This document shows, piece after piece, positions 7,320 to 14,990 of a stretch of 33,565 bases of DNA; position 1 is the first letter of the stretch; the number at the start of each line of letters is the position of its first letter. The stretch spans positions 1-33,565 of the forward strand of contig CALRCM010000008.1 of assembly GCA_943354555.1 (NCBI GenBank). The letters are read 5' to 3'. Source of the stretch: Candidatus Peribacteria bacterium. GTDB lineage: Bacteria > Patescibacteriota > Gracilibacteria > Peribacterales > Peribacteraceae. A program made the position numbers and the translations under genes. The notes under the pieces are model-generated. The model saw nothing but the letters and a program-made list of their open reading frames with translations. It was not told the DNA's origin and ran no database searches.

Positions 7320-7385
7320 GACCTATAGGAAACAAATTAAAATTTCAACAAGTGGAGAGTGTACAATCGTCCACCCTCTGATACT

Positions 7386-8507
7386 ATGGCCGACATGCAT
7401 CCCCTCTCTCTCACAATCGGCATTCTCATTGGACTTGGCATAGGCATTGCCGTCAGTAAATTCCTTTTCGGGAAATCGATGCAGGATGCAGAGGCCATCG
7501 CCGAGAACCTCTCTTCGAAAATTGTTTCAAAGCAAACCGAGAAGATCCTACAGCTTGCGGAAAGTAAGCTCTCGGGAAAGAAAGAACTGATCGACGGAAC
7601 GCTACGGCACATGAAAGATGATTTGAATAAAGTGGAGAGACTGATCCAGGATCTCGGTGACAAGAATACGAAGGTCGATGCGCGGCTCGAAAGTGCTGCC
7701 AAAGTGATCCGTGAGCTCACCGACACGACGGGGAATCTCAAAAATGCCCTCAGTAGCAACAGTAGCCGCGGTCAGTGGGGCGAACGCATGGCGGAAGATG
7801 TGCTGCGGCTCTCGGGCCTCATCGAAGGCGTGAACTACGTGAAGCAGACGAAGCTCGCCGCAGGCTCCCGCCCCGACTTCACCTTCATGCTTCCGAAAAA
7901 TCTGAAGCTCAACATGGACGTGAAGTTCCCGTTCAACAATTACCAAGTCTTTGTGGAGGCAACCACCGAGGCAGAGCGCGACAAAGCGAAGAAGGAATTC
8001 CTCGCGGACGTGAAGCGGCGCATAAAGGAGGTGCAGACCCGCGATTACATCAATCCGGAGGATCAGACGATGGACTATGTGCTCCTCTTCGTCCCCAACG
8101 AGCAGATCTACACATTCATCAATGAGATCGACCCCGAGCTTCTGGACCACGCCATGCGCGGCAAGACCATCCTCTGCTCCCCGATGACGCTCTACGCCAT
8201 CCTCGCCGTCATCCGGCAGTCCATCGACAGCTTCTCCGTGGAGATCAAGTCCAAGGAAATGCTTTCGCTCTTCGGCGCCTTCAAGCAGCAATGGGAGAAA
8301 TTCAAGGATCAGATGGTTACGGTCCAGACGCGCTTCGATCAGGTCCACAAAGGATACGAGGAGCTGACGGGTACGCGGACGAACATGCTCGACCGCAAGC
8401 TCACGAAGATCGAGGAACTGCGCACCGAGCAGAATCTGCCGATTGCAGGTGCAGAGGAAATATTTGAAAAAGTGAGTAGCAAGAAGCTGGTGGAGGTTTC
8501 GTCGTGA
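7386..8507 (+). CDS. rmuC: DNA recombination protein RmuC
   Basis: About 373 residues. An N-terminal membrane anchor (residues 7-26) is followed by a long coiled-coil region, then the RmuC core: SSRGQWGERMAEDVLRLSGL, ending in a stretch with SRPDFTFMLPKNLKLNMDVKF, and later DYVLLFVPNEQIYTF. RmuC proteins limit inversions at short inverted repeats and are predicted nuclease-fold proteins. That is notable here because the window is rich in inverted repeats. I chose the ATG at 7386; a GTG at 7359 is open but badly spaced from GGAG. No Shine-Dalgarno precedes the ATG. It is divergent from rpsO and convergent with the toxin gene. Confidence 0.93.
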   Translation: MADMHPLSLTIGILIGLGIGIAVSKFLFGKSMQDAEAIAENLSSKIVSKQTEKILQLAESKLSGKKELIDGTLRHMKDDLNKVERLIQDLGDKNTKVDARLESAAKVIRELTDTTGNLKNALSSNSSRGQWGERMAEDVLRLSGLIEGVNYVKQTKLAAGSRPDFTFMLPKNLKLNMDVKFPFNNYQVFVEATTEAERDKAKKEFLADVKRRIKEVQTRDYINPEDQTMDYVLLFVPNEQIYTFINEIDPELLDHAMRGKTILCSPMTLYAILAVIRQSIDSFSVEIKSKEMLSLFGAFKQQWEKFKDQMVTVQTRFDQVHKGYEELTGTRTNMLDRKLTKIEELRTEQNLPIAGAEEIFEKVSSKKLVEVSS

Positions 8508-8533
8508 TCAGGTCTGCTGCCTCTGTCACATCA

Positions 8534-8806
8534 CTACCGGTACGACTTCGACCGGTGCAGGACACGAAACAGCATGATCGTTTTTGTTTCCTCATCTTTA
8601 TCAAAAAGCACACGGTAATCGCCGATGCGAAGCCGGAAGTCGGCAAGAGGATATTCCTTGAGTTGCTGGACTTGGATGTTCGGTGCCCACGGATCCTCTG
8701 CGAGGCCACGTATTTTTCGGAGAATATGGAGCAGTCGGTCGTGAGGGATTGCTCTGCAGTCCTTTTTCCATATATGAGGATCTTCAATAACGACCTTATA
8801 CGCCAT
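8534..8806 (-). CDS. Type II toxin, ParE/RelE superfamily
   Basis: 90 residues from the ATG at 8806, which has AAAGGA just upstream. The family pattern is clear: a helical N-terminal half, the LKEYPLADFRLRIGDYRVLFD stretch with its central RxRxGDYR, and a final beta-strand LFRVLHRSKSYR. RelE members cleave ribosome-bound mRNA and ParE members act on gyrase; the sequence alone does not separate them. It overlaps the antitoxin gene by 11 nt, the usual coupled arrangement. It converges with rmuC, 26 bp away. Confidence 0.9.
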   Translation of the reverse strand: MAYKVVIEDPHIWKKDCRAIPHDRLLHILRKIRGLAEDPWAPNIQVQQLKEYPLADFRLRIGDYRVLFDKDEETKTIMLFRVLHRSKSYR

Positions 8807-9080
8807 ATTCCTTTGCAAACGTATCAAAGGGGATGGGTTTCGTTTCTCCCTTGCGGCTGCGGATTACTACATCGCGCGTTTCTTTATCATGCAGTTCCCA
8901 CAGCTCTTCCTGTATCTGGTCTAAAGCCCCGGACTTCAATAGCAATTCCGCTGCCTCCTGTGAAAACACAATGCCACTCACTGCATTGTGACTGAGCACA
9001 ACGCGCATGGGAGTCTTAGAATAGAACACTTTTTTCAGTTGCCGCTGCAGATGCGTGATCGATATGAATTCGGAGAGCAT
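8796..9080 (-). CDS. Antitoxin, Phd/YefM-like
   Basis: 94 residues. The N-terminal half fits the Phd/YefM DNA-binding fold: ISITHLQRQLKKVF, then MRVVLSHNAVSGIVFSQEAAELL, as in the prevent-host-death family. The C-terminal half is charged and probably wraps the toxin. It is the first gene of the pair, with a strong -10 and an inverted repeat over the promoter, consistent with autorepression. No good Shine-Dalgarno is present. Confidence 0.85.
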   Translation of the reverse strand: MLSEFISITHLQRQLKKVFYSKTPMRVVLSHNAVSGIVFSQEAAELLLKSGALDQIQEELWELHDKETRDVVIRSRKGETKPIPFDTFAKEYGV

Positions 9081-9094
9081 GGCAGAAGGGAAAG

Positions 9095-9132
9095 TACATG
9101 CAGATTATACATGTAATTATCATGGAAAACAA
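9095..9132 (-). promoter_or_regulatory. Promoter and operator of the toxin-antitoxin pair
   Basis: A -10 TATAAT (9104-9109) and -35 TTGTTT (9127-9132) with 17-bp spacing on the minus strand. A perfect inverted repeat TACATG-N9-CATGTA (9095-9115) spans the -10, the expected place for antitoxin binding. Confidence 0.65.
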
Positions 9133-9172
9133 GTATTGGTACACAAAAAAAACCTCTAACCCATGCGAGTGA

Positions 9173-11161
9173 TTACTCTGCCTGTGGCCTATAGAACAAC
9201 CGCATCATCCCCGAGAAAAACTTGCTGAAGAGACTGGGTCGCGCTTCTGTATCCGGAGAGTCGCAGGTGTCACCAGGCATAACTCCATCAGGATCTTCCC
9301 CTGAATTCGCTCTCACACGCCATTCATCGCCGATGCACTCCAGATGACAGCCTACTTCAACATCATAAGGACAACGATATGCCGGCGATTCCGGTGACAC
9401 TGCAGATGGAACGATGGACGGAGCTTCCGGAGCTTCAATCGCAGGTGCAAGAGAAGGAGAGGGCGTCGGAGATCCGCACGTTACTGGGCAAATCTGCGAA
9501 CCCGGTCCGAGTAACCACCCGGGTCTTCCGCCAGTGCAAACACAATGACACTGTGTTGGAGTACGACAATACGAAGGAAGAGCAGGCGCTGATGTCTCCG
9601 TTGCATCAGGAGCGAGGCCTGTGGGAACTGCCTGCGCGGCTGGGCTCTGGCACGTATACATCCTTGCTGTCCCTGGTACGAGTCTGCACTCCATAGGAGC
9701 ACAACACGGGTAATACCCTACAACATACGGTCCACCACATGAGGCACCGCCCCTGAGACATATATTCGTGTCAGACATTCCTGGGGCAGCTCCAGTGGTT
9801 CCTCCGGTAGGCGCAGGGGCCAGAGCGGGTTCAGTTAGAGATGCAGCAGAAGGCTGACATGTATTGTCCACTGAGCAATATCCGCTACAGCACTGTTCAG
9901 GCTTACTTGAATTACAAACGGCATTTTTCGGTTTACACTTACAAAAGCCATCATTCCCACAGTATTGAGTGCAACACCATGCAGCATTTCCCCCAGGACA
10001 AACTAACCCGCTTGCCCTACATCCACAAAAGCCATTGAAGCATTTATTACTGCAACATTCGGATGGATTATTACAGGCTCCTCCATCATTTCTACAGGAA
10101 GGGTTTGAAGAGGAAGCAGGGGCTGCGGAAGAAGAACCTACAGCCGTACAACTGTTTCCTAAACAAAGGCCACTGCAACACTCAATATTTAGCGTACAAG
10201 TTGAGGCGTTTGCTTTGCAACTCACACAGCTGCCACTGAAACAAATATTACTACAACACTCACTGTTTAGCGTACAAGTTGAGGTGTTTCCTCTACAGCT
10301 TTGACAAATGCCTGCAAAACAATTGCCGCTGCAGCACGCTGTGCTGTTCGTACAAGATTGTCCATCTGATCTACAGGAGGGAGGAGCGGAAGAGGATGAG
10401 CTGTGAGAACTGGAAGAAACAGGGGGAGGAGAGGAAGTGGGGGCAGCGGATGATGAAGCGGCAGCCACACAGCTGCCACTTGAACAAAGGTTACTACAAC
10501 ACTCACTGTTTAGCGTGCAAGTTGAGGTGTTTGCTCTGCAGGTATAGCTACAGGAGCCTCCAGAACAATTGCCGCTGCAGCACTCCGTGCTGTTCGTACA
10601 AGCTAAGCCTTCTGCTTTGCAATCACAGTAATTACCAAAATAATTGCTCTTGCAGTACTTGGTGCAACAATCATTCGGATTTGCAGGACAGAGTGTCCCA
10701 ATGGGTACGCACGCACAAGCGCTATTAGCGCATTGGTTAGTACAACATTGATTTGTACTGGTACAAAATTGTCCAATACTCCTACAAAGAGCAGATGAAG
10801 ACTGTGCAGAGGAGGAAGTAGAGGCAGAGGAGGGAGCAGTCGTACAGCTGCCTCCTATGCAATAGTTGCTGCAACACTGTGCGTTGGCAGCACAGGCTTG
10901 TCCATTTGCTCTACAAAAAGTACGGTTCACATCCGAAGGAGCAGCCTCACATCTCCAGCTCGTCGAGCAATATTCACTACGACATTCGAATGCGCCAGTA
11001 CAGAGCTCCCCGTTTGCTACGCGTGCAAAGTCCCCACCCAGCTGCGCCACAGGAGCCCTGGAAGATTGCGTAACAACAAGAACCAACATCAGAAGAACTG
11101 CACTCAGCGATGTGACGATGATCGACCGTGTATGCCGTGCGACAAAGGAAGTGAAGGACAT
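9173..11161 (-). CDS. Secreted or anchored surface protein with about twelve knottin-like Cys repeats
   Basis: 662 residues. One hydrophobic segment (about 13-31) serves as signal peptide or anchor. About twelve modules of 25-30 residues follow, each with the order C-C-CC-C-C (best examples: C-x6-C-x5-CC-x3-C-x4-C), the spacing of an inhibitor cystine knot. Ser/Ala-rich linkers (SSSSAAP types) separate groups of modules. A longer Cys-rich region and Pro/Ala linkers lead to a C-terminal domain shared with the protein at 3660-5864 (CPY, GCH.EC, WR.R, ARPSLF, SG..RLFYRP). Nearly identical DNA stretches within the repeats point to recent duplication. Target or function is unknown; adhesion, attack or protection at the surface are possibilities. 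Confidence 0.85.
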   Translation of the reverse strand: MSFTSFVARHTRSIIVTSLSAVLLMLVLVVTQSSRAPVAQLGGDFARVANGELCTGAFECRSEYCSTSWRCEAAPSDVNRTFCRANGQACAANAQCCSNYCIGGSCTTAPSSASTSSSAQSSSALCRSIGQFCTSTNQCCTNQCANSACACVPIGTLCPANPNDCCTKYCKSNYFGNYCDCKAEGLACTNSTECCSGNCSGGSCSYTCRANTSTCTLNSECCSNLCSSGSCVAAASSSAAPTSSPPPVSSSSHSSSSSAPPSCRSDGQSCTNSTACCSGNCFAGICQSCRGNTSTCTLNSECCSNICFSGSCVSCKANASTCTLNIECCSGLCLGNSCTAVGSSSAAPASSSNPSCRNDGGACNNPSECCSNKCFNGFCGCRASGLVCPGGNAAWCCTQYCGNDGFCKCKPKNAVCNSSKPEQCCSGYCSVDNTCQPSAASLTEPALAPAPTGGTTGAAPGMSDTNICLRGGASCGGPYVVGYYPCCAPMECRLVPGTARMYTCQSPAAQAVPTGLAPDATETSAPALPSYCRTPTQCHCVCTGGRPGWLLGPGSQICPVTCGSPTPSPSLAPAIEAPEAPSIVPSAVSPESPAYRCPYDVEVGCHLECIGDEWRVRANSGEDPDGVMPGDTCDSPDTEARPSLFSKFFSGMMRLFYRPQAE

Positions 11162-11175
11162 CTTTCTTACCGAGA

Positions 11176-11203
11176 AGTATAAATGCCATCTTCAAAAAGA
11201 CAA
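11176..11203 (-). promoter_or_regulatory. Promoter of the knottin-repeat protein
   Basis: Minus-strand -35 TTGTCT (11198-11203), 16-bp spacer and -10 TATACT (11176-11181), 14 nt before the ATG. The transcript would have a leader of under 10 nt. Confidence 0.5.
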
Positions 11204-11259
11204 TAGATACAAATGAACACAAATACATCGAAACGCAGAAGATACGTTAGAGTAGGGGC

Positions 11260-13566
11260 GTGCAGACCGACCCCATCCTCTCCCCTCTAAACGACTCGCA
11301 GCGCGAAGCTGTGCTGAAAACGGAGGGACCGTCGTTTATCCTTGCGGGAGCGGGAAGCGGAAAAACACGCGCACTCACGCACCGCATCGCATATCTGATA
11401 CAGAAAGGAGTGGAGCCTTGGCAGATTCTTGCGGTAACGTTTACGAACAAGGCTGCAAATGAGATGAAGGAAAGAGTGAAAAATCTCCTCAAAATCACGG
11501 AATCTGATGAGATCAGACCCTTCGACCCTTCGATAGAGCTCAGGGCAGGCTCTGCTCAGGGTGACAGGCAGCCGCGGCTGCCTGTCATGGGTACCTTCCA
11601 CAGCGTCTGCGCGAGAATACTGCGCAGAGACATCGAACATCTCGGGCGCGACAGGAGCTTTGTCATCTACGACGGGGACGATCAGGAAAAGCTGGTGAAA
11701 GAGTTGCTCAAGGAGATGAAGATCGATGAAACAGAACTCAAGGCCCGCGCAGCACTCAGCTATGTCAGCCGCTTCAAGAGTGAAGCCGTGAGCCCCAAAG
11801 AAGCGCAGCTGCAGGCGACAAGCGCACGCATGCAGCACGTGATCAATCTTTATGGACGCTATGAAAAAGCGCTGCGAACCAATAACGCCCTCGACTTCGA
11901 TGATCTGCTCCTCGAAACCGTCCGCCTGTTTCACGAGATGCCGAAGGTACTGGAGCGCTACCAGCGCACATGGAAGTATCTGCACGTCGACGAGTATCAG
12001 GATACAAACCATGCGCAGTACCTGATGGTCACGCTGCTTGCATCCGCGCACAGAAATCTCTGCGTCATCGGCGATCCGGACCAGTCCATCTACTCCTTCC
12101 GCGGGGCGGACATCCGCAATATTCTGGAATTCAAAAAAGATTATCCAGATGCAGCAGAGCATGTGCTCGACCGCAACTACCGCTCGACGCAGATCATTCT
12201 TTCCGCTGCCGATGCCGTGATTGCTCAAAACCCCAGCCGTCCCGAAAAGAAAATGTGGACGGACAGAGCAGAGGGACCGAAAGTGATTGTGAATGAAGTG
12301 CGCGACGAGAGAGCGGAGGCCGAAGATGCGCTGAAGACTGTCGTCCTGCGTAGAGGCGAAGGCATAAAGCTCAATGAGCAGGTGATCCTGTACCGGACCA
12401 ACGCGCAGTCGCGCATGTTTGAAGAAACATGCATGCGATTCTCCATCCCCTACCGCATCATCGGCGGCACAAAGTTCTATCTTCGCAGAGAAATCAAAGA
12501 CGTCCTCGCGTACCTCCATGTCATCCTCAATCCCCGCGATGCACTGTCACTTCTGCGTATCGTCAACATCCCCAGCCGCAAGATCGGGCAGACAACGATG
12601 GAGAAGTTGCAGGCCTTCTGCGCACTGCAATCGATCGGACTGTGGGATGCACTCCAGCGTACAGAGGAAATAACGGATCTCGGAGAGGCAACTGCCCTGC
12701 GGCTGCAGAAATTTGCGGAGCTGATCACCACTGCACAGGCAAAGGCCGATGTCCTGCCTGTGACCGATCTCACGCGATGGCTGCTTGGCGCAATCGACAT
12801 GGAGAAGTGGTTGAAGGATGGAACCAGCGAAGGAGACGACCGATGGAGCAACGTGGAAGAACTCCTCTCGGTCATGCGCAAGTACGATCAATTGGATGCA
12901 AAGACATCCCTCTTAAGCTTCCTCGAGGAAGCGAGCCTTGTTTCCGAAGTGGACAAGCTCAACGACACGAAAGACGATGCGCTGACGCTGATGACGCTGC
13001 ATCTCTGCAAAGGACTGGAGTACGAAGCTGTAACGATCGCAGGATGCGAAGAAGGGATTTTCCCGCATAGTTCTTCGTCGTATGACCCGGAGCAGCTCGA
13101 GGAGGAACGCCGCATCATGTATGTGGGGATGACACGGGCGAAGACACATTTGAAGCTTCTGCATACGAGAAGCCGCATGCTCTGGGGGGAAACACGAGCC
13201 AATGCCCCTAGTCGCTTCCTCGATGATCTTCCGGATACAATCACGGAACGCAGGAGCGACGATATATTGAGTGCTTTCGCGTGGGCTTCGAAACCTGCAG
13301 AAACCTCTGTAAACCTTGGTTATAAACCCCGCACGCCTCTTAAGGCATTCAATCAACTTTCAGACACACTGGAGTTCAATCAGGATCTTTCGTCGGGAGC
13401 GGAATCGGAAAATCAGGATGCTCTTGAAGTTGGGCATCGCGTGTCACATCCGAAATTTGGTGCCGGCACTGTCCGTGCAGTCCGCGGGGATATAGCGACT
13501 ATTCGCTTTGATGGAGGCATGGAAAAGACGCTGGCGTTGAGCATTGCGCCGCTGCAGAGACTCTGA
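11260..13566 (+). CDS. pcrA: UvrD/PcrA-type superfamily 1 DNA helicase with an in-frame repeat insertion
   Basis: 768 residues, a 3'-5' helicase of repair and replication restart. Motifs in order: LNDSQREAV (Q motif), AGAGSGKT Walker A (29-36), GTFHS (111-115), DEYQDTN Walker B, GDPDQSIYSFRGA, LDRNYRST, TLHLCKGLEYEAV and YVGMTRAKTHL. The C-terminus has a PcrA-like VSHPKFGAGTV...IRFDGG domain. The GTG at 11260 is preceded by AGGGG. Between motifs Ia and Ib, about 26 residues (84-109) are encoded by a dispersed repeat and have no place in the family. TLHLCKG replaces the usual TLHSAKG. The symbol could equally be uvrD. Confidence 0.93.
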   Translation: MQTDPILSPLNDSQREAVLKTEGPSFILAGAGSGKTRALTHRIAYLIQKGVEPWQILAVTFTNKAANEMKERVKNLLKITESDEIRPFDPSIELRAGSAQGDRQPRLPVMGTFHSVCARILRRDIEHLGRDRSFVIYDGDDQEKLVKELLKEMKIDETELKARAALSYVSRFKSEAVSPKEAQLQATSARMQHVINLYGRYEKALRTNNALDFDDLLLETVRLFHEMPKVLERYQRTWKYLHVDEYQDTNHAQYLMVTLLASAHRNLCVIGDPDQSIYSFRGADIRNILEFKKDYPDAAEHVLDRNYRSTQIILSAADAVIAQNPSRPEKKMWTDRAEGPKVIVNEVRDERAEAEDALKTVVLRRGEGIKLNEQVILYRTNAQSRMFEETCMRFSIPYRIIGGTKFYLRREIKDVLAYLHVILNPRDALSLLRIVNIPSRKIGQTTMEKLQAFCALQSIGLWDALQRTEEITDLGEATALRLQKFAELITTAQAKADVLPVTDLTRWLLGAIDMEKWLKDGTSEGDDRWSNVEELLSVMRKYDQLDAKTSLLSFLEEASLVSEVDKLNDTKDDALTLMTLHLCKGLEYEAVTIAGCEEGIFPHSSSSYDPEQLEEERRIMYVGMTRAKTHLKLLHTRSRMLWGETRANAPSRFLDDLPDTITERRSDDILSAFAWASKPAETSVNLGYKPRTPLKAFNQLSDTLEFNQDLSSGAESENQDALEVGHRVSHPKFGAGTVRAVRGDIATIRFDGGMEKTLALSIAPLQRL
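11509..11586. repeat. Dispersed palindromic repeat inserted in frame inside the helicase gene
   Basis: Reverse-complement GTCACCCTGAGC and TCGAAGGGTCGAAGGG (11515-11565) match the repeat family seen at 32578-32610. A perfect 24-bp palindrome, GACAGGCAGCCG / CGGCTGCCTGTC, follows at 11563-11586. The whole insert keeps the reading frame. Confidence 0.75.
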
Positions 13567-13570
13567 CGTT

Positions 13571-13710
13571 CCTCCACCCCTAACCCCTCCTCCACAGAGA
13601 GGAGGGGGATGTGTGTGTTTTGTATGCATGCAACAAGAAATATCCTGCTCTTGTACTCGTAAAACAGAGCTCCCCTTCCTCCAACGGAGGAAGGGGCCGG
13701 GGGATGGAGG
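13571..13710. repeat. Dispersed element, copy A (140 bp, inverted ends)
   Basis: Starts CCTCCACCCCTAACCCCTCC and ends with an imperfect inverted copy. The internal block ACAGAGCTCCCCTTCC is shared with copies B (28171-28293) and C (29429-29566). Copy C is similar over the full length. It fills the gap between the convergent helicase and secreted-protein genes and has no coding capacity. It may also act as a bidirectional terminator. Confidence 0.8.
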
Positions 13711-13722
13711 AAGTTCGGAGAC

Positions 13723-14877
13723 TTAATAGCTGTAATACGTTCCCCTCGCTACCGGCGACTCCAACCCCACCCAATTGTACGTCTCTGTTCCATCCGTCCA
13801 ACTGATAGCCCCTGCGGTCGAAGGATCACCGGACTGATTGAGACTGAGCTGCAGTGCCGCACGCGATGCACCGGAAGGAACTGTGACATCCGCCAGAAGC
13901 GTGAGTATCCGGTCACTACTCGTGAGTGAACCAAATGCTGCAGGCAGCGTGCAGGTGATCGTGGAGGAACTCTGTGTGCAATCGCTGCGCTCACTGCTTC
14001 CATCAGCAGTGATCTGCACGGAACCAAGAGTGATGCCACCGACCTGGGAAATCGTGAAGGTCAGCTGCGTGAGACGGACATCCGCTCCACCGTCGCTGCG
14101 CAGCCCGCTGAAACGGAATCTGCCGATTTCCCGATCGCTGCCGCCGATGATTCCCTCTTCGATCATGCCGGCATTGCTCACCGCAGTGATTATGGAGCGT
14201 GCCGTTTCATGGGCGGAGAATGTACCCGTCGCAGTCTGTGTATAGCTTCTGTTGCTCCATGCACCGTCACCTTCTACGGTTGCCGAGGTGATTTGCAGTG
14301 TCTCTCCGGCAAGACCTCCCTGATCCTTCGTCTTCAGTTTCGCACGAACGTAGAATCCATAATCCTCCCTACGGTCAATCTGCAGATCGCGCGTTCGGAG
14401 ATTGAGCACGTACGTCGCATTGCCGCTGACAGACGCATCCAGACGTGCGGCGCCGATGACGCGACCATCATGATCAAAGAGTTGCAGATGATCGACGGAC
14501 ATCACTGCAGAAGTCAGAACAACCGTGAATCGAGTGGCGATGAGCGGTTCTGCATTGCTGAAAACATTGAGCGCTCCAAGCACGGACGATACTGTCCCAA
14601 GCATGACGATGCGTCCGCGCAAGACGGCATCGGAGTCGGGATCGCGACCGGAGAGCGCAGAAGATGAGGAAGACGAAAGGGGCAAAGAGGAAATATTTCT
14701 TGCTGAACTGGACCGCAGCGAAGGACGCGAGCGGCCACGCTGGGAAACAACGGGTTTAGGCTTCCCTGTGGATGTGCGGTACACCGGTCTGGACATTCTC
14801 CACGCAGACGCAGAAGGCACGACGCTGCCAAACGTAATGAGGAGAATGCCCATGGAGGAAATGGCACGACAGATCAT
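13723..14877 (-). CDS. Secreted Ser-rich protein, beta-sandwich-like, function unknown
   Basis: 384 residues. A signal peptide ends near residue 25 (PSASA). A basic, Ser/Arg-rich spacer of about 60 residues follows, then a long Thr/Ser-rich region of alternating beta-strand pattern with SNAEPLIATRFTVVLTS, TFTISQVGGITLGSVQI and LTLLADVTVP. This style, a repeated strand with 'LxxDVTVP', is common in surface or pilus-associated proteins of candidate phyla, but I cannot name the family. Two Cys near residues 285-295 could pair. A -10-like TACAAT lies 6 nt before the ATG, so it is probably leaderless. It converges with the helicase gene. Confidence 0.75.
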   Translation of the reverse strand: MICRAISSMGILLITFGSVVPSASAWRMSRPVYRTSTGKPKPVVSQRGRSRPSLRSSSARNISSLPLSSSSSSALSGRDPDSDAVLRGRIVMLGTVSSVLGALNVFSNAEPLIATRFTVVLTSAVMSVDHLQLFDHDGRVIGAARLDASVSGNATYVLNLRTRDLQIDRREDYGFYVRAKLKTKDQGGLAGETLQITSATVEGDGAWSNRSYTQTATGTFSAHETARSIITAVSNAGMIEEGIIGGSDREIGRFRFSGLRSDGGADVRLTQLTFTISQVGGITLGSVQITADGSSERSDCTQSSSTITCTLPAAFGSLTSSDRILTLLADVTVPSGASRAALQLSLNQSGDPSTAGAISWTDGTETYNWVGLESPVARGTYYSY

Positions 14878-14883
14878 GGAGGG

Positions 14884-14889
14884 ATTGTA
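14884..14889 (-). promoter_or_regulatory. -10 element, leaderless type
   Basis: TACAAT on the minus strand, six bases before the ATG at 14877. No clear -35 was found. Confidence 0.4.
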
Positions 14890-14932
14890 CCCGTTTCAGA
14901 GTTGAAGACGATCGGGAATGTGTACTCTTACA

Positions 14933-14962
14933 GTTAGCCGGCGGTTTAAACCGCCGGCTAAC
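14933..14962. repeat. Perfect 30-bp palindrome
   Basis: GTTAGCCGGCGGTTT followed by its exact reverse complement, in the gap after proB. No T-run follows on either strand, so it is more likely a dispersed palindromic repeat than a terminator. Confidence 0.8.
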
Positions 14963-14974
14963 GTTACGAAAAGA

Positions 14975-14990
14975 CCGGAATTCATTCCGG
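14975..14990 (-). terminator. Weak terminator overlapping the proB stop codon
   Basis: CCGGAA-TGAA-TTCCGG hairpin that includes the stop codon, followed by TCTTTTC on the minus strand. The stem is short. Confidence 0.4.

Noticed and set aside
7351-7386. GTG at 7359 as the rmuC start
   Set aside because: The GGAG motif is only one base from the GTG, too close to act, and the added residues do not resemble RmuC proteins. The ATG at 7386 fits the membrane anchor.
7602-8348. A long minus-strand open frame (248 codons) opposite rmuC
   Set aside because: It is the antisense reading of a well-supported gene, has no start signals, and its His/Leu/Glu-rich composition is typical of such shadows.
8514-8560. 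Repeated ACCGGT between rmuC and the toxin gene as a shared terminator
   Set aside because: The stem is short and interrupted, and there is no T-run on either side.
9841-10728. Regular spacing in the Cys-rich gene that could suggest a CRISPR array
   Set aside because: The repeats are of uneven length, diverge as protein modules do and stay in one reading frame; no leader or cas gene is near.
11287-12519. A 410-codon minus-strand open frame opposite the helicase
   Set aside because: It lies wholly within the helicase gene, whose motifs are complete. No promoter, ribosome site or recognisable domain supports it.
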